Positions 1 through 7,696 of a stretch of DNA of 43,089 bases are shown here, in pieces. The notes under the pieces are model-generated. The model ran no database searches and had not been told where the DNA came from. It saw only the letters and a list, made by a program, of their open reading frames with translations. The position numbers were made by a program, and so were the translations under genes. This stretch comes from Desulforapulum autotrophicum (GTDB taxonomy: Bacteria; Desulfobacterota; Desulfobacteria; Desulfobacterales; Desulfolunaceae). Location: the NCBI GenBank assembly GCA_020723285.1, contig DYJE01000040.1:1-43089 (forward strand). The letters are read 5' to 3'. How positions within the stretch are numbered: the stretch's first letter is position 1; every line of letters begins with the position of its first letter.

Positions 1-50
1 ATTACAATTATGTCCTTTGTTGAGCTCCTGACTTTTTACATGGGCATCGA

Positions 51-79
51 TGTTGAGCGTTCGATGTTCGATGTTCAAC
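51..79. repeat. GTTCGATG-type short repeat
   Basis: The block contains tandem GTTCGATG units between GTTGA and TCAAC ends. Closely similar units form the two arms of the inverted element at 13970-14249, so it belongs to a dispersed family in this genome. It has no coding sense that I can support. Confidence 0.6.
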
Positions 80-327
80 GATTGTTCATTCAGAATGTAT
101 GTATCTCACCTGCCCGATATCATTCGGGCATCAACTCTGACCGATAACCATCCTAAAACAGGTGAAGGAATCATTCTTCCCCTTCATGATCGAAACGGCA
201 TTTTTTTCCGTCTAAAGCATGGGATGCTTGGGTCCTGTCAATGAGACGGTGCCTTTTTTTCATTTTCACACAAACGCCATCTTATTCCAGTTCTCTTTCA
301 AGAAAGCTCTATGCTGGGTTTTTAACG

Positions 328-359
328 CAGTAGGTCGGGCGTAAGCCCGACCTACTGCA
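328..359. repeat. REP-like hairpin, GTAA loop
   Basis: Two perfect 14-base arms (328-341 and 346-359) flank a GTAA loop. The core GGTCGGGC-GTAA-GCCCGACC resembles the hairpins at 23034-23084 and 14075-14121, which have the same GGGC/GCCC architecture. No T-run follows, so a dispersed palindromic element is a better reading than a terminator. Confidence 0.65.
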
Positions 360-677
360 CCACGCTGTTAAAACCCATGGGTGTCACCTTGATTGCACCA
401 TGGAATATAATGAAAAGCCTGATGATAAAAGACTATGTGGCCGGGTTGCGTTCCGGCAATACGGCCCCTGAGAGCCCGGCCGCACCTTCCACGGCGGCAA
501 TCCACATGGCATACACCTTGCAGATCAGTCTTTCATCGCAAGGATTGCCGGGCATTTTTTCCGGTTTCACGTTTCATTTCCGGCGATACACGTTCAGCCC
601 GAATGTTCAGGTGTCAATTATCCGGCGCTTGTATTCAAAAAGACCCGCCGGTCCGCAGCAGGGAGGTTAAAACACGT

Positions 678-1307
678 ATGAAAAACACATCGGCTATGTT
701 CATCTTTCTCTGCGCCGTCACGCTGTGCTCGGCCTGCACCAGCTCCCACCAGATTTTCAAGTTCGAAAATCCCATCAAGAGCTATCCCAACCTCATTCCG
801 GGGGTTGAAGCCGGGGAAGCGGAAAACAAGATCGCCATCAGCGTGTTCGGTGAAGGGTTCGCCCCGGAATCGGGAACAGGCCATCAGAAAAAATACCTGG
901 CGGAACGAGCGGCCACCATCGACAGCTACCGGCGTCTGTCCGAGCGGCTTTCGGGCATTCTCATCACGGCCTACACCAAATCCGGCATGAAAGGCGTCAC
1001 CGAAGATCAGGTGACCAGTGAAACCAACTCGTACCTTCGGGGAGCCCAGACTCAGCTGGTCAGCTACAAAAACGGCCTCGCCGTGGTCAACACCCGGGTG
1101 TTCATCACACCCAGGGAGGTGAAGGCTTATCACGGCAACAAATTTTCAAGGGCCATTCTGAGCGCGCTGGCCGGAGCCAGCGTAGGCGTTGCCGCCGGGA
1201 CCGTGGGCGGACTTGCCGTGGGCGCCACCGCGTCTGAAATCGACGCGGCAGCGGCCATCGGAGCCGGGGCGGGTGCCCTGGGGGGAGGTGCCTATTCCGC
1301 GCAATGA
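678..1307 (+). CDS. LPP20-like outer-membrane lipoprotein
   Basis: This is a probable lipoprotein of 209 residues. The start at 678 was chosen because GGAGG lies 11 bases upstream and the protein then opens with a signal peptide (MKNTSAMFIFLCAVTLCSAC), with Cys20 as the likely lipidated residue. The lipobox is imperfect, with Cys rather than Leu at -3. Residues about 75-150 (AERAATIDSYRRLSERLSG onward, then TRVFITP) have the alternating pattern of LPP20/FlgT-type domains. The last 50 residues are Gly/Ala-rich with glycine-zipper spacing (GASVGVAAGTVGG), suggesting membrane insertion or packing. The gene leads a cluster of envelope proteins and overlaps or abuts the next one. The LPP20 assignment is by pattern only. 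Confidence 0.7.
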   Translation: MKNTSAMFIFLCAVTLCSACTSSHQIFKFENPIKSYPNLIPGVEAGEAENKIAISVFGEGFAPESGTGHQKKYLAERAATIDSYRRLSERLSGILITAYTKSGMKGVTEDQVTSETNSYLRGAQTQLVSYKNGLAVVNTRVFITPREVKAYHGNKFSRAILSALAGASVGVAAGTVGGLAVGATASEIDAAAAIGAGAGALGGGAYSAQ

Positions 1308-1818
1308 CTTCAACATAAACGTCCACCTGATGGTCGTGGGTTTCGCCGCCCTTGTTCTGGGGGCTCTGGTCTATATAACGGACAGGGCTCCCGGTTCTGT
1401 TTATTTCATTCCGGACGGTTTGGAACATTTTTTTATGCCGTTCACGAACCTCTTCCTTTTCGGCCCCCTGGCAGACCATCTGCCGTCGTTCACCCATACG
1501 TCGGCTTTCTCGCTGATGACTCTCGGGATAATGAGTCCCGGTCATGGAAAGGCCGGGCTGATCTGTCTTTGCTGGTTCGTCACCGACACCCTGTTCGAGA
1601 TCGGACAGGCTTTTCCGGAAACAGCGGCCGCAGGGTGCCCGTCATGGTTCCGCGGCGTTCCATTTCTTGAAAACACCGGTTCATTTTTTAAAAACGGGAC
1701 CTTCGACCCGTGGGATATCGTATCGTTCTCTGCCGGAGCCCTTGCGGCTCTGGCCGTGTATCGCGTGATGACAAAGAAGGATGCAGGCCATGAATTTTCT
1801 TACGAAAAAAATCATTAA
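1288..1818 (+). CDS. VanZ-like integral membrane protein
   Basis: This is a small membrane protein with about four hydrophobic helices. The C-terminal block GTFDPWDIVSFSAGALAAL and the central FTHTSAFSLMTLG and FEIGQAF pieces match the layout of VanZ-like proteins, whose molecular role is mostly unknown. The start is uncertain. GTG 1288 keeps the RNDFNINVHL segment but has GGGGGAG directly abutting it. ATG 1330 gives a shorter protein with no visible ribosome binding site. With 1288 the gene overlaps the lipoprotein by 20 bases, and its 3' end overlaps the next gene by 29, so the cluster looks co-transcribed and translationally coupled. Confidence 0.6.
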   Translation: MPIPRNDFNINVHLMVVGFAALVLGALVYITDRAPGSVYFIPDGLEHFFMPFTNLFLFGPLADHLPSFTHTSAFSLMTLGIMSPGHGKAGLICLCWFVTDTLFEIGQAFPETAAAGCPSWFRGVPFLENTGSFFKNGTFDPWDIVSFSAGALAALAVYRVMTKKDAGHEFSYEKNH

Positions 1819-2737
1819 AACGTTCGTTCGGAAAACAGGGATCCTCCTGGTAATCGTTCTTGGACTCCTTTCCATCGTCGGGACCGGGAAGGAAGATGAA
1901 GACGATTCCAACAGCGCTCCCACGGCCCGGATCGACAGCCCGTCGGACAGTGCCGTTTTCCAGCTGGACAACGAGGTGACGTTCACCGGCTCGGCCACGG
2001 ACGCCGAAGAAAGCAGCATCACCGGCAACGCCCTCATCTGGTCATCGTCCGTTGACGGCCACATCGGCGCAGGCACATCCTTCACCACCGACAGCCTGTC
2101 CGGAGGCACCCACATCATCACCCTCACCGCCACCGACAACCGGGGCCTTGCGGACAGCACCTCCATCAGCATCACCGTGAACCCGGCCACCAACACCCTA
2201 CCCACGGCCACCATCACGAGCCCTGCCACAGGCCGGACCTTCAACGACGGGGATTACATCGAATTCACAGGCACAGGGTTCGACACGGAAGACCAGTGGC
2301 TCTCCGGCATTTCGCTGGTGTGGTATTCCAGCAAGGACGGCCAGCTGGGCACCGGCAACTCGGTGATCACCAACAGCCTTTCCGGTGGAACCCACACCAT
2401 TTCCCTCAAGGCCACGGACAGTGAAAACACCAGCAACATCGCCACCATCACCGTAATCATCCGGAACACCGGCCCCACAGCCACCATTTCTTATCCGGCG
2501 GACGGCGACACCTTTTCTGCGGACCAGAGCATCCCCCTCGTGGGGTCAGGGGTAGACACGGAAGACGGCAACCTGACGGGCATGTCCCTTCGATGGACCA
2601 CCAGCAGCGGCACCATCGGCTACGGAACGAACATCACCGTGGACAACCTCCCGGTAGGGGAAAACACCATCAACCTGATCGTCACCGACAAAGGCGGGCT
2701 TGCGGACAGTGACACCATCACCATCACCGTCAAATAA
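1790..2737 (+). CDS. Secreted protein with three PKD-like repeats
   Basis: This is a 315-residue exported protein. ATG 1790 has AAGGA nearby and gives a basic N-terminus followed by the hydrophobic stretch LLVIVLGLLSIVG. The sequence then turns acidic (KEDEDDSN) with no Cys, so it is a signal peptide or anchor rather than a lipobox. Three consecutive repeats of about 90 residues follow, each starting like PTARIDSPSD or PTATISYPAD and ending with GGTHIITLTATD then a beta strand ending in TV. These are PKD/Ig-like beta-sandwich modules used in surface adhesion or as spacers. The same repeat type is expanded in the next gene, 24 bases downstream. It ends directly after the third repeat with no anchor. 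Confidence 0.8.
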   Translation: MNFLTKKIIKTFVRKTGILLVIVLGLLSIVGTGKEDEDDSNSAPTARIDSPSDSAVFQLDNEVTFTGSATDAEESSITGNALIWSSSVDGHIGAGTSFTTDSLSGGTHIITLTATDNRGLADSTSISITVNPATNTLPTATITSPATGRTFNDGDYIEFTGTGFDTEDQWLSGISLVWYSSKDGQLGTGNSVITNSLSGGTHTISLKATDSENTSNIATITVIIRNTGPTATISYPADGDTFSADQSIPLVGSGVDTEDGNLTGMSLRWTTSSGTIGYGTNITVDNLPVGENTINLIVTDKGGLADSDTITITVK

Positions 2738-2761
2738 ACACAACGCACCCTTGAGGTTTTC

Positions 2762-5700
2762 ATGGATATGAACGAGCACACGACATTTTTCAAACGCCGC
2801 CCCAGGATAACCGCCATGGGCCTTTCCGCGCTGCTCGGCGTCCTCATCGTCACCGTGACATCCTACGCCGTGGCACCGGACGCGCCCGTGATCAGTTCTC
2901 CGGCCAATGGGAGCAGCCATACAGGCGGCGAATACATCTCGTTTTCAGGATCGTGCAACGACACGGAAGACGGGGCGCTCACGGACAGTGCCCTCACCTG
3001 GGTGTCCAGCAAGAACGGAACCATCGGAACCGGCCAGAATTTCATCGTCAACAATCTCCAGTCCGGCACACACACCATCACCCTCACGGCCACCGACAGT
3101 GAAAGCCTTTCGCGGCTGACGTCCATCTCCATCACCGTGTCCAACAACGCCCCCACATCGACCATCAGTCTTCCCGTCAACAACAGCAGTTTTTCCGCCG
3201 GAACCGCCGTGGCCTTTTCAGGAACGGGAACCGACATCGACAGCTCCGACACCCTCACCTACACCTGGACGTCCACGCTGAACGGTGTGGAAACCGTCAT
3301 CGGCAACCAGTCGGTGGTTTCGGTTTCCGATCTCGCCGTGGGAACCCATGTGATCGTTCTCACGGTGAGCGATGGCGCGGGCGGTGTCACAGAAAGCACG
3401 CCCCGGTCCATCACCATCACCAACAACCCGCCCACGGCATCCATAGTGTATCCGGCCAACAACGCCGCCTTCTACCCCGGCGCGACAGTCCAGTTCAACG
3501 GCAGCGCCAGTGACAGTGAAGATGACGCTTCGGGACTCACGTACCGCTGGTCGTGCAGCCAGCACGGCCTTCTGTCCACGGCCCTTTCCTTTTCCACCGC
3601 CACCCTTGAAACAGGCTACCACACCATCACTTTCACCGTCACCGACTCCAACGGCCGGACCAACACAACGCCACAAAGCATCACCATTTATGTGGGCAAC
3701 AGAAACCCCACGGCCGCCATCAGCAGTCCCGCGTCGGGCACCAGTTACAACTCGGGCCAGACCATTATTTTCCAGGGCAGCGGATCGGATTCGGAAGACG
3801 GAACCCTCACCGGAGCCAGCCTGGTATGGCGATCCAGCCTTGTTGGCGCGACGCCCATCGGCACAGGCACCACCTTCGCCACATCCACCCTCCAGAGCGG
3901 AACCCATGTGATCACCCTCACCGCCAGCGACAATTTCACCACGCCCGGCACCGGAATCGCCACCGTCGTCATCACCATCAACAACACGTTTCCCACGGTG
4001 TCCATTTCATCTCCGGCCAACAACAGCTCGTTTTACGAAAACACCAACGTCACCCTGTCCGGCGTGGCCAGCGACCCGGAAGACGGCATCTTGTCCGGTA
4101 CCTCCCTGGTCTGGCGATCCAGCCTTTCCGGTGTCATCGGAACCGGGACACCTCTCGTGCTCAACACCCTCATTGAAGGCACCCATTCCATCACCCTCAC
4201 CGCCACGGATTCCAACAACGCCGCTACCACCAGTTCCGCCATCACCCTCACCATCGGCAATGAAACGCCAGATGCCGCCATAGCGAGCCCGGCCAGCGGC
4301 AACTCGTACAACCAGGGCCAGAGCATCGTGTTCACCGGCCTTGCCACCGACGATGAAGACGGGACCCTGACCGGAGCCTCCATCACCTGGACCTCCAGCC
4401 TGGACGGCCTCATCGGCACCGGAACGGTGATCACCGCCTCGGATCTCACCCCCGGCACCCACACCATCACCATGACCGCCACGGACAGCCAGGGATCAAC
4501 GGCCACGGCCATCATCACCATCACCGTGGTGAACACGGCACCCCAGGTCAGTATCACCTCCCCGCCTGACGCCAGCGTCTACGATTCGGGCATCGCCATC
4601 ACCTTCACCGGGACCGCCAACGATGCCGAAGACGGTGCCCTCACCGGAACCGCCCTTTCCTGGAACTCCAGCATCGACGGTTCCCTGGGCACCGGCAGTT
4701 CCCTGCCCTCGGTGGTTCTCAGCAACGGCAGCCACGTCATCACCCTTACCGCCACGGACAGCGAAGGGCTCACAGGTTCCGCCGCCCTCACCGTCCATAT
4801 CGGCAACACGCCGCCCGTGGTCACCATCGTGAATCCTGTAACCGGCACCAACGTGAACCAGGGAGAATACATCGCGTTCCAGGGCACGGCCACGGACAAT
4901 GAGGACGGCACCCTCACCGGCACGTCCCTGGTCTGGACCTCCAACATTTCCGGAGCTTTCGCCACGGGTGCCAACCCCACGCCCATCAACACCCTTGCCG
5001 TGGGACGCCACACCATCACCCTTGCCGCCACCGACAGCAACGGGGCCGTGACCTACAGCACCGCCATAAACATCCGGGTGGGCAACAACGCCCCCGTGGC
5101 CACCATCGTATCGCCTTCGAACAACAGCACCTTTGATACGGGCGAAACCATCACTTTTCAGGGTTCGGGGGTGGATAACGAAAACGGGGTTCTGATCGAA
5201 GGCTCCCTGGTCTGGACCTCCAACCGCCAGGGTGAAATCGGAACAGGGAACTCTATCAGCCGTACCGACCTTGAAAGCGGAGTCCACGTCATCACCCTCA
5301 CCGTCACCGATGAAGACGGTGCTACAGGAACGGCCAGCGTCACCATCAAAGCCCAGAACGCCGTACCTGTGCCTGTCATCGTATCCCCAGAAGGAGACGA
5401 TATTTTCGACGAAGGTCACACCATCATGTTCCAGGGAACCGCCACAGACCCTGAAGACGGTGCCCTGACCGGCACGGCCCTTTCCTGGTCCTCCAACCTC
5501 GACGGCGTTCTCGGCACAGGTACCACTCTATCCCTTTCAAGCCTGAACAGCGGGACCCACACCATTACCCTCACCGCCACGGACCATGACGGTTCATCCG
5601 CCACAGACAGCATCAGCGTCATCATCACGCCCATGACCCTGTCCGAAGAGACCCTTTCCATCGCCGTGGGTGAAACCGGCACCGTCACCATCACCGGAGG

Positions 5701-6694
5701 CAAAAGCCCCTTCCGCGTGGCCACCCGCCGAAACCAGATCGCCCTGCCGTCAGAAAGCGGCGGCATTGTTTCCATTCTGGGTGTCGGTCCCGGCTCAACC
5801 ACCATCACCGTCACGGACAACAACAAGAAATCCCGCACTGTCGCCGTCACCGTCACCGCAGCTCCCGAACCCGGTGAAGACGACTTACCCGAAGCCAACG
5901 CCGGACCGGACCAGACCGGCATCCGTGAAAACGCCACCGTGACCCTTGACGGCAGCAATACAAGCGATCCGGACGGCAGTGAAACCGCCTTTCTCTGGAC
6001 CCAGACCGATCCCGACCATCCCACAGTTCCCCTTGCGGAACCCACTGTCCGGCTGAGCGACCCCACGGCAGCCTCGCCCACGTTCATCGCCCCCTTAAGG
6101 GACATCAACGGGCCGTCGGTGTCATTCCAGCTCACCGTGACCACGGCCCAGGGCAGCGACACAGACCAGGTCACCGTCAGTCTGGCCGATAACGGGATCT
6201 CAAGTTACCCCGAAGGCGTGGTCACCTTCAAATCCTCAACCGGTCGAAGCATGGGAACGGAACTGCTTGAAGGTGGTGATTTCTCCATGTTCACCGCTTT
6301 TCCATCCGAGGATTTCACCGGCGGGAGCCTCCCCCAGAAGCTGATTTACGGCCTGTTCACCTTCCGGCTTTTCCACCTCACGGCCGGAGAAACGGCGGTG
6401 ATGTCCATCTACCTGCCCCAGCCCGCCCCCACCGGGTACGTGTGGATGAAGTACATCGAAGCTGACGACACCTGGATCGATTTTGACCGGAACAAGATTT
6501 CAGGCGGCCAGGGCGACGGAGCCGTGTTCAGCGAAGATCGCAAAACCGTGACCCTGTACATCACCGACGACGGCCCCTACGACGACGACAAAACCGACAC
6601 GATCATCGAAGACCCGTCCGCCCTTGGCGTGTTTCCCCTGAAACCCGAAGGCAAGGATGACGGCGGATGCTTTATCGGGACGGCCTTGAAATGA
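2762..6694 (+). CDS. Large PKD-repeat surface protein, choice-of-anchor U
   Basis: This is a 1310-residue secreted protein. TGAGG precedes ATG 2762. A signal peptide covers roughly residues 1-38 (hydrophobic MGLSALLGVLIVTVTSYA). I count ten tandem PKD-like repeats of about 91 residues, to roughly residue 957. A Big2-like segment follows (TLSIAVGETGTVTITGG), then a K319L/PKD-type domain opening ANAGPDQTG and ending with a PTFIAP strand. The C-terminal 150 residues resemble the choice-of-anchor U domain (YVWMKYIEADDTWIDF, then VTLYITDDGPYDDD). The end is GGCFIGTALK. Related deltaproteobacterial proteins carry GGCFI-TA before a further tail, so this tail looks shortened. The likely role is cell-surface or matrix attachment. 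Confidence 0.85.
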   Translation: MDMNEHTTFFKRRPRITAMGLSALLGVLIVTVTSYAVAPDAPVISSPANGSSHTGGEYISFSGSCNDTEDGALTDSALTWVSSKNGTIGTGQNFIVNNLQSGTHTITLTATDSESLSRLTSISITVSNNAPTSTISLPVNNSSFSAGTAVAFSGTGTDIDSSDTLTYTWTSTLNGVETVIGNQSVVSVSDLAVGTHVIVLTVSDGAGGVTESTPRSITITNNPPTASIVYPANNAAFYPGATVQFNGSASDSEDDASGLTYRWSCSQHGLLSTALSFSTATLETGYHTITFTVTDSNGRTNTTPQSITIYVGNRNPTAAISSPASGTSYNSGQTIIFQGSGSDSEDGTLTGASLVWRSSLVGATPIGTGTTFATSTLQSGTHVITLTASDNFTTPGTGIATVVITINNTFPTVSISSPANNSSFYENTNVTLSGVASDPEDGILSGTSLVWRSSLSGVIGTGTPLVLNTLIEGTHSITLTATDSNNAATTSSAITLTIGNETPDAAIASPASGNSYNQGQSIVFTGLATDDEDGTLTGASITWTSSLDGLIGTGTVITASDLTPGTHTITMTATDSQGSTATAIITITVVNTAPQVSITSPPDASVYDSGIAITFTGTANDAEDGALTGTALSWNSSIDGSLGTGSSLPSVVLSNGSHVITLTATDSEGLTGSAALTVHIGNTPPVVTIVNPVTGTNVNQGEYIAFQGTATDNEDGTLTGTSLVWTSNISGAFATGANPTPINTLAVGRHTITLAATDSNGAVTYSTAINIRVGNNAPVATIVSPSNNSTFDTGETITFQGSGVDNENGVLIEGSLVWTSNRQGEIGTGNSISRTDLESGVHVITLTVTDEDGATGTASVTIKAQNAVPVPVIVSPEGDDIFDEGHTIMFQGTATDPEDGALTGTALSWSSNLDGVLGTGTTLSLSSLNSGTHTITLTATDHDGSSATDSISVIITPMTLSEETLSIAVGETGTVTITGGKSPFRVATRRNQIALPSESGGIVSILGVGPGSTTITVTDNNKKSRTVAVTVTAAPEPGEDDLPEANAGPDQTGIRENATVTLDGSNTSDPDGSETAFLWTQTDPDHPTVPLAEPTVRLSDPTAASPTFIAPLRDINGPSVSFQLTVTTAQGSDTDQVTVSLADNGISSYPEGVVTFKSSTGRSMGTELLEGGDFSMFTAFPSEDFTGGSLPQKLIYGLFTFRLFHLTAGETAVMSIYLPQPAPTGYVWMKYIEADDTWIDFDRNKISGGQGDGAVFSEDRKTVTLYITDDGPYDDDKTDTIIEDPSALGVFPLKPEGKDDGGCFIGTALK

Positions 6695-6789
6695 AGCGCT
6701 TCATGGACAATCACGGAAAACGCAAGGCGTTGATCACCCGGCTTGAAATGGCGAAAATCTGGCTGCCGTGAAAAACAGGCTAAAACTCT

Positions 6790-7164
6790 TTACCACCTCG
6801 CCAGGGAATAGTTGGACAAAATGGTGGTATCTTTCGTCACCAGAATGGATTCTGATAGTGCGGCATGGCCCGTGATGATCCGGTCAAAGGGGTCACGGGT
6901 CCATGTGATGCCAAGGGATGATCGAACCACAGAAAGAAAATCACGGCTGCACGGGGTGAGGCCTATTCTCTCTGCGAGGTCTTCGACCATCTCTGAAGCG
7001 CCCACCCGGATTCTCCCGATTTCGTGAAGATAACCCAGCTCCAGCAACACGACAGGTGATATCATGATGGCGTTGTCACGGACAAGATCCAGAGCCACGT
7101 CACTGATCAGCTCGGTCATGCCCGAGTAAAGCCAGACCACAACATGGGTGTCAAGGAAGATCAA
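6790..7164 (-). CDS. PIN-domain toxin, VapC-like
   Basis: This 124-residue protein has the PIN RNase layout. Asp5 sits in MIFLDTHVVVWL, a central acidic residue in VVLLELGYL, and a C-terminal pair in TRDPFDRIITGHA, followed by LVTKDTTI. These are the metal-binding acidic residues of VapC-type endoribonucleases. The gene overlaps the 3' end of the upstream antitoxin by 14 bases, the usual antitoxin-first arrangement. Length and motifs look intact, so it is probably active. Its target RNA cannot be read from the sequence. Confidence 0.88.
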   Translation of the reverse strand: MIFLDTHVVVWLYSGMTELISDVALDLVRDNAIMISPVVLLELGYLHEIGRIRVGASEMVEDLAERIGLTPCSRDFLSVVRSSLGITWTRDPFDRIITGHAALSESILVTKDTTILSNYSLARW

Positions 7165-7387
7165 GTTTCACCTCGGCTTCCCAGGAGACAGAAACAAGTT
7201 CCCCAGGATCGCAGGCCATGCATTCAGGACGCCTCACCAGATTTTTCAACTTGTTCTCACGCTCAACCGGCTCAATCCTCAGGCGTCTTCCGTTTCTGAT
7301 GATCTCCACCGGCATGTCCTTGTTCAATATGTCATCTAAAATGGTGTAGATGTTCTTCCTGAGTTCGGTGGGCGTTACAGTTCGCAT
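7151..7387 (-). CDS. Phd/YefM-type antitoxin
   Basis: This 78-residue protein opens MRTVTPTELRKNIYTILDD, and a strand MPVEIIRNGRRLRIEPVE follows. That is typical of the Phd/YefM DNA-binding fold. Three ATG codons are stacked at 7393, 7390 and 7387. I chose the third because AAAGGAGG runs directly into the first, giving six bases of spacing only for the third. The C-terminal tail (PGELVSVSWEAEVKLDLP) is the expected toxin-binding part. It probably autoregulates the pair. Its upstream DNA is the nested palindrome at 7402-7552. Confidence 0.82.
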   Translation of the reverse strand: MRTVTPTELRKNIYTILDDILNKDMPVEIIRNGRRLRIEPVERENKLKNLVRRPECMACDPGELVSVSWEAEVKLDLP

Positions 7388-7401
7388 CATCATCCTCCTT
7401 T

Positions 7402-7552
7402 GATGGCGTCGTAAAAAGTCCCATATGCGGCGTTATAGTGTTTGGCCAGACACTCGACATACGTTCATGTATGCCTTCGTGCCCGGCCAAACACTATGCC
7501 TTGCCTCTGGGCCTTTTTCCATAGCCATCGAGCGACTTTTTACGAGTCCATC
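7402..7552. repeat. Nested palindromic element upstream of toxin-antitoxin pair
   Basis: Outer arms 7402-7420 and 7534-7552 pair as 19-mers with three mismatches (each contains CGTAAAAAGTC or its complement). Inner arms 7435-7447 and 7485-7497 (ATAGTGTTTGGCC and complement) pair perfectly. A further CATAC/GTATG pair sits at the centre. The element begins two bases from the antitoxin ribosome binding site, so the toxin-antitoxin promoter must lie within or beyond it. It is probably a mobile palindromic sequence that could also act in RNA folding. The remaining bases to 7696 show nothing further. Confidence 0.75.
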
Positions 7553-7696
7553 TCCTTTGGCCGTTTCTCATCGTCTCTTCGGCTTATTTCATCATGCATT
7601 TTAGCATAAAAACGTACACCGTAAATATAAAAGACGTACATGCCGAAAAAAGCAGTCAGCCAAAGCCTTTCTCAGATCTTCGATTATCTTTCCATC

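Larger units (their letters stand above)
1..677. other. Non-coding leader region with short repeats
   Basis: I see no convincing gene in this stretch. Short open frames exist but lack ribosome binding sites and recognisable protein sequence, and one is built on repeat DNA. The region holds a GTTCGATG-rich repeat near 51-79 and a perfect hairpin at 328-359, both described separately. The bases just before 678 carry GGAGG and serve the lipoprotein gene that follows. Confidence 0.6.

Noticed and set aside
50-244. Small plus-strand open frame of 64 codons
   Set aside because: Its first part is translated from the GTTCGATG repeat, and there is no ribosome binding site or family match.
377-670. 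Plus-strand open frame of 97 codons before the lipoprotein
   Set aside because: It has no ribosome binding site and no recognisable protein. It overlaps the upstream extension of the lipoprotein frame, which itself is not credible before 678.
4496-5419. Minus-strand open frame of 307 codons inside the PKD-repeat gene
   Set aside because: It is a low-complexity Gly/Asp/Val product created by the repetitive DNA of the sense gene.
2762-6694. Regular repeats of about 273 bases, considered as a CRISPR or satellite array
   Set aside because: The repeats stay in frame, code for PKD-like domains and are diverged like protein repeats. They are too long, with no spacers, for a CRISPR array.
6691-6771. 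26-codon frame starting in ATGA at the end of the large PKD gene
   Set aside because: It is too short to support as a gene, and no family match is visible. It is mentioned only as a possible displaced tail.
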